In this document: positions 4,806-7,445 of the stretch, piece by piece
Numbering within the stretch: position 1 is the stretch's first letter
Layout: every line of letters starts with the position of its first letter
NCBI GenBank assembly: GCA_027365815.1
Contig: DAHXLV010000023.1
Span: 1-7,445 of the forward strand
Length of the DNA: 7,445 nucleotides
Direction of reading: 5' to 3'
DNA from: Microcaldota archaeon
GTDB taxonomy: Archaea > Micrarchaeota > Micrarchaeia > Micrarchaeales > Micrarchaeaceae
Notes under the pieces: generated by a model
What the model was told of the DNA's origin: nothing
What the model saw: the letters and a program-made list of their open reading frames with translations, nothing else
Databases searched by the model: none
Position numbers and translations under genes: made by a program

Positions 4806-5498
4806 ATGGCCAAAACAAAACTCTGGCAGAAGCTGCTTGCAGAGGCGCTTGGAACATTCCTACTTCTAGCAATCGGCGTCGGTGCCATAACCTCGACGAC
4901 GTTCCTTCATTCATCTGGCGCATCGCAGCTTCTTGTGGTAGCGCTTGCATACGGAATAGCGCTGGGCATAGCAGTCACAGCCGCGCTCTACATCTCTGGC
5001 GGCCACATAAACCCTGCCGTAACGATAGGCATGCTCGTCGCCAGGAAGATAAACGTAGGCAACGCAATCGCATACATACTGGCGCAAATCGCCGGCGCAA
5101 CCATAGCGATACTGGTGCTCATGGCGGCGCTGCCTGCGCATGTCGGCGCAGCGGCAGGTTGGGGAGTGCCTGGCCTGGCCAGCGGAATAACCCCGCTTGA
5201 GGGCATAGCGATAGAAGCCACGATAACGTTCTTCCTAGTGTTCTCGGTTTTCATGACCGCTGCAAATCCCAAAGTAGGACCGAAGATCGGCGGCCTGGGA
5301 GTGGGGCTCACGCTTGTGGTGCTCGCACTTTTTGCAGGGCCGTTCACCGGAGCGGCGGCAAACCCATCGGTTTTCATGGGCCCCGCAATAGCCACCGGAA
5401 ACTTCACCAACTGGTATGTGTACTGGATAGGGCCGCTCATAGGCGGCATAGTCGCGGCGCTGATATGCGAATACGCACTGCACGCAACCGCGAAGTGA
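4806..5498 (+). CDS. Aquaporin/MIP-family channel with atypical filter
   Basis: Integral membrane channel of the major intrinsic protein family, six membrane helices plus two half-helices, 230 aa (usual length). Seen: LAEALGTF in helix 1 (E13), SGGHINPAVT with the first NPA at 69-71, IEATITFFLVFSVF in helix 4 (E137), and GPFTGAAANPS with the second motif at 186-188. Odd: the second motif is NPS, and the next residue, normally the selectivity-filter Arg, is Val189. By eye against E. coli AqpZ, the other filter positions are Tyr49 (Phe43), Ala174 (His174) and Ala183 (Thr183). That suggests a wide, uncharged filter, so water selectivity should not be assumed. The start ATG has only a weak GTGGT upstream; the N-terminus fits the family. 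The gene ends 12 bases before the convergent Nudix gene. Confidence 0.93.
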   Translation: MAKTKLWQKLLAEALGTFLLLAIGVGAITSTTFLHSSGASQLLVVALAYGIALGIAVTAALYISGGHINPAVTIGMLVARKINVGNAIAYILAQIAGATIAILVLMAALPAHVGAAAGWGVPGLASGITPLEGIAIEATITFFLVFSVFMTAANPKVGPKIGGLGVGLTLVVLALFAGPFTGAAANPSVFMGPAIATGNFTNWYVYWIGPLIGGIVAALICEYALHATAK

Positions 5499-5510
5499 AG
5501 GATGCGTACC

Positions 5511-5981
5511 TCAACCCATGACCCTTATCTCGTGCTTGGTTATGGTCCTGTTGCCCTCATCGAAGTAGAAATCTGCATCGAACCTCTCGCCGCCGAGCAT
5601 ATGCGGCATCCAGTGCCTGTCGTCGTCCCACATCTCCCCCCATGGGAGCTCTTCAAGTTTGAACCAGCGGATATCCCCGTCGTCATCGCTGACTTTCTTA
5701 AGCTTCCCGGAGAACTCCCTGGTCGAGAACAGATGCACAGCAAAATCCACCTCTGCCTTGCCGTGGTTGTGGAAGCTCATCAGCCCATGGTAGAAGAGTT
5801 TGCCCACAGTCAAGCCGGTCTCCTCAAGCGCCTCCCTCGCCGCGCCCTCGGCAGGCTTCTCGCCTTCAATAAGCTTTCCGCCTACGCCGTTCCATCTACC
5901 CTTGCTGATGCCTCTTCCGGCTTTCTTTAGCAGTAGCTTATCCCCGTCCAATATCTCAACTAGTGTCGCCTCGGTGACCAT
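5511..5981 (-). CDS. MTH1-like Nudix hydrolase (8-oxo-dNTP diphosphatase)
   Basis: Predicted to hydrolyse oxidised purine nucleoside triphosphates to monophosphates, cleaning the nucleotide pool. The 156-aa product has a perfect Nudix box at 35-57: G35, E41, R49-E50, E53-E54, G56 with Leu57. Beyond the box it resembles human MTH1/NUDT1 closely by eye: RWNGVGGK (N31, like MTH1 Asn33), WFKLEELPWGEMW, then W118-D120-D121, matching MTH1 Trp117, Asp119, Asp120 that contact the base, and FDADFYF near the C-terminus. Length equals MTH1 (156 aa). The start ATG has AGGTG 5 bases upstream, overlapping the gdhA stop. It is the second gene after gdhA, 8 bases apart. Other Nudix activities are possible, but the MTH1-specific residues favour 8-oxo-dGTP/2-oxo-dATP. 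Confidence 0.9.
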   Translation of the reverse strand: MVTEATLVEILDGDKLLLKKAGRGISKGRWNGVGGKLIEGEKPAEGAAREALEETGLTVGKLFYHGLMSFHNHGKAEVDFAVHLFSTREFSGKLKKVSDDDGDIRWFKLEELPWGEMWDDDRHWMPHMLGGERFDADFYFDEGNRTITKHEIRVMG

Positions 5982-5986
5982 CGGAG

Positions 5987-5992
5987 CACCTA
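5987..5992 (-). promoter_or_regulatory. SD fused to the gdhA stop codon
   Basis: The minus strand reads TAGGTG: the gdhA TAG stop contributes to the AGGTG ribosome site of the Nudix gene, with 5 bases to its ATG. Layout and spacing are the same as at the orc1/cdc6-rnp3 junction. Confidence 0.7.
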
Positions 5993-7261
5993 ATACCAGC
6001 CGCGCGCCTTCATCGCCTTGGCTACCCTGTCGACAGCGATTATGTAGGCAGCCATGCGCGGGTTGATCTTCTCTCCGCGCGCTGCGAACTCCTTCTGCGT
6101 AGCTACGGTGTCGTTGAATGATTTGGTTATCTTCTTGTCAAGCTTCGCGTAGAATACATCTGTGTCCCAGTAATCGCCGGTTATGTTCTGCACCCATTCT
6201 AGGTGAGACCCTATGACGCCGCCAGAGTTGACGAGAAAGTCCGGAAGGTCTAGTATCTTCTTCTCGAACAGTATCTTCGTGGCCTCGGGCGTTACCGGCC
6301 CGTTGGCGAGCTCTAACAGCATCTTGCAGTTCACCTTGTCTGCGTTGTCCGCCCTCACCTGGTTCTCTATAGCTGCCGGTATCAGTATGTCCACCTTGAG
6401 CTCAAGAAGCTCATCGTTGGTTATGCTCCTCGCGCTCTTGCTCTTGTATCCCCCAACGCTGCCTGTCTTCTTCTTGGCCTCGTCGAGCTTCGCCATGTCC
6501 AGCCCTGCCTGGTCGTAGACAGCCCCTTCAGAATCGCTTATCGCCACCACCTTTGCGCCCATCACCTCCTTTGACAGCGTGTATGCGAACCTTCCGGCGT
6601 TGCCGAAACCCTGGATCGCGATGGTAGCCTTCTTTGGGTTGAGCCTGAGCAGCTTCGCTGCCTCGCGCATAACATACATGCCGCCCCTAGCCGTGGAATC
6701 CATCCTGCCTGCGCTGCCCCACACCTCAACGGGCTTTCCTGTTATCACACCGAACTGGCTTTTCCTCACTATGTTTATGTACTCGTCAAGCATCCATGCC
6801 ATTATCTGCGGATTGGTGTAAACGTCAGGTGCTGGTATATCGACCTCTGGGCCTATGTCAGTGCCCAGCGCCCTCACGTACGCCCTGGACAGGGCTTCTA
6901 TGTCCTTCTCGTTCATCTTCTTTGTGTCACAGATCACCCCTCCCTTGCCGCCCCCGAATGGTATGTCCGCCAGCGAACACTTCCACGTCATCCAAGCCGA
7001 AAGCGCCTTCACTGTGCTTAAGCTCTCCTCAGGATGGAAGCGTATGCCACCTTTTGCAGGTCCGCGCGCGTCATTGTACCTTACCCTGAAGCCGGTGAAC
7101 ACCTGGGTCCTGCCGTTGCTCATCCTTACGGGTATGCTCATGACCAGCACGCGCTTCGGCTCCCTAAGAATCGCATGCGCCTGCTTGTCCAGCTTCATTA
7201 TGCCGGCAGCCTCATCCAGCTGCTCCTGCGCTATCTTGAAAGGGTCCAATTCCTCTGCCAT
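5990..7261 (-). CDS. gdhA: Glutamate dehydrogenase
   Basis: Interconverts glutamate and 2-oxoglutarate plus ammonia with NAD(P), linking nitrogen assimilation to central carbon metabolism; hexameric and cytosolic in relatives. The 423-aa product is the usual archaeal length. Seen: GPAKGGIRFHP (K70), MTWKC (K94), PFGGGKGGV (catalytic K106), PAPDV (D146), the Rossmann GFGNAG (218-223) followed by ISDSEG with D243 at the end of the second strand, PAAIENQV (295-302), ANGPVTPEA (319-327) and GGVIGSHLEWVQN with S352. All catalytic residues are present. Asp243 does not by itself settle NAD versus NADP, since NADP-linked archaeal enzymes also have it. Slight oddity: W181 in PVEVWGSAGR, where a Gly is usual. 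The start ATG has GGTG 5 bases upstream and a strong TATA box. A Nudix gene follows. Confidence 0.97.
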   Translation of the reverse strand: MAEELDPFKIAQEQLDEAAGIMKLDKQAHAILREPKRVLVMSIPVRMSNGRTQVFTGFRVRYNDARGPAKGGIRFHPEESLSTVKALSAWMTWKCSLADIPFGGGKGGVICDTKKMNEKDIEALSRAYVRALGTDIGPEVDIPAPDVYTNPQIMAWMLDEYINIVRKSQFGVITGKPVEVWGSAGRMDSTARGGMYVMREAAKLLRLNPKKATIAIQGFGNAGRFAYTLSKEVMGAKVVAISDSEGAVYDQAGLDMAKLDEAKKKTGSVGGYKSKSARSITNDELLELKVDILIPAAIENQVRADNADKVNCKMLLELANGPVTPEATKILFEKKILDLPDFLVNSGGVIGSHLEWVQNITGDYWDTDVFYAKLDKKITKSFNDTVATQKEFAARGEKINPRMAAYIIAVDRVAKAMKARGWY

Positions 7262-7290
7262 GCAAACACCAGGGATATAGCACAGCGAAT

Positions 7291-7302
7291 CTATTTATAT
7301 GG
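7291..7302 (-). promoter_or_regulatory. TATA box for gdhA-Nudix transcript
   Basis: The minus strand reads CCATATAAATAG, a near-ideal archaeal TATA element. Transcription about 25 bases downstream, near 7271, gives a leader of about 10 bases that just includes GGTG at 7267-7270. Confidence 0.75.
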
Positions 7303-7349
7303 TGCACAAAAATTCCGCGGCTGCGCATACACTCGTCATGTGAGAAAGG

Positions 7350-7359
7350 TTTTTATAGA
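7350..7359 (+). promoter_or_regulatory. TATA box for the pilin-like gene
   Basis: TTTTTATAGA, preceded by GAAAGG (possible BRE), is centred about 36 bases before the ATG. It predicts transcription from near 7380, just ahead of the AGGTG ribosome site at 7381-7385. Confidence 0.7.
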
Positions 7360-7390
7360 TGCCTCTTGTTTATCTAAAACAGGTGTAATA

Positions 7391-7445
7391 ATGTTATCCA
7401 AAGGAAGAACCATGAGGGCGCAAAGCGCCATGGAATACCTGATGA
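7391..7445 (+). CDS. Class III signal (pilin-like) protein, N-terminal fragment
   Basis: Only the first 18 codons are in the window; the gene is cut by the right edge. The start MLSKGRTMRAQSAMEYLM is a class III (type IV prepilin-like) signal: a short basic leader KGRTMR, a probable prepilin-peptidase cut after Ala10, then QSAMEYLM opening a hydrophobic helix. Such proteins in Archaea become pilins, archaellins or surface adhesins anchored or assembled through that helix. The start is well supported by AGGTG at 7381-7385, 5 bases upstream, and by the TATA box. The gene is divergent from gdhA. What the mature domain is cannot be seen. Confidence 0.75.
   Translation, partial: MLSKGRTMRAQSAMEYLM

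Noticed and set aside
4988..5483. Leftward open frames (153 and 82 codons) inside the aquaporin gene
   Set aside because: These are shadow frames opposite an intact membrane channel gene, with compositions that mirror its Ala/Gly/Ile-rich helices.
1..7445. Mobile elements, CRISPR arrays, toxin-antitoxin or defence genes
   Set aside because: Every substantial stretch is assigned to core or metabolic genes and RNAs. I saw no transposase, integrase, direct-repeat array or target-site duplication, and composition looks even along the window.

Overview
The window is a gene-dense stretch of an archaeal chromosome. The evidence for Archaea is a full set of archaeal/eukaryal-type information genes (aIF2-beta, aIF1A, Orc1/Cdc6, RNase P proteins Rnp2/Pop5 and Rnp3/Rpp30), an SRP RNA with an archaeal Alu domain plus helices 6 and 8, a tRNA-Ser without encoded CCA, TATA boxes about 25 bases before expected transcription starts, and Shine-Dalgarno cores of the GGTGA/AGGTG type. 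The cut-off gene at the right edge begins with a class III (prepilin-like) signal containing QSAMEYLM. From memory, that signal is frequent in Micrarchaeota and other DPANN archaea, so a small-genome DPANN archaeon is my best guess, not a demonstrated placement.

Layout, left to right. (1) A rightward purine nucleoside phosphorylase family gene, probably 5'-methylthioadenosine phosphorylase, enters from the left edge. It ends with no spacer against a long leftward block. (2) The leftward block reads, in transcription order, aIF2-beta, aIF1A, orc1/cdc6, rnp3, rnp2. aIF2-beta and orc1/cdc6 each have a TATA box; the other three genes are packed with 7-8 base gaps or a 4-base overlap and probably ride on those transcripts. 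(3) Divergent from the block are the SRP RNA, then tRNA-Ser(GCU), then a CYTH-domain protein starting 10 bases after the tRNA, then an aquaporin-family channel. (4) A leftward pair, glutamate dehydrogenase followed by an MTH1-like Nudix hydrolase, converges on the channel gene. (5) A divergent gene for a secreted pilin-like protein starts at the right edge, sharing a 129-base promoter region with the dehydrogenase.

Functionally, the left two thirds is a translation, replication-initiation and stable-RNA cluster: initiation factors, replication initiator, tRNA 5' processing, SRP RNA and a tRNA. The right third is metabolic and envelope functions: nucleotide pool cleaning, glutamate/2-oxoglutarate interconversion, membrane solute flux and a surface protein. 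I see no mobile element, CRISPR array, phage gene or obvious new multi-gene system. The most interesting point is the channel protein, whose second NPA motif and predicted selectivity filter depart strongly from ordinary aquaporins. Several genes appear to use TTG or GTG starts downstream of the longest possible start. I chose those starts from SD motifs, TATA spacing and family N-termini.
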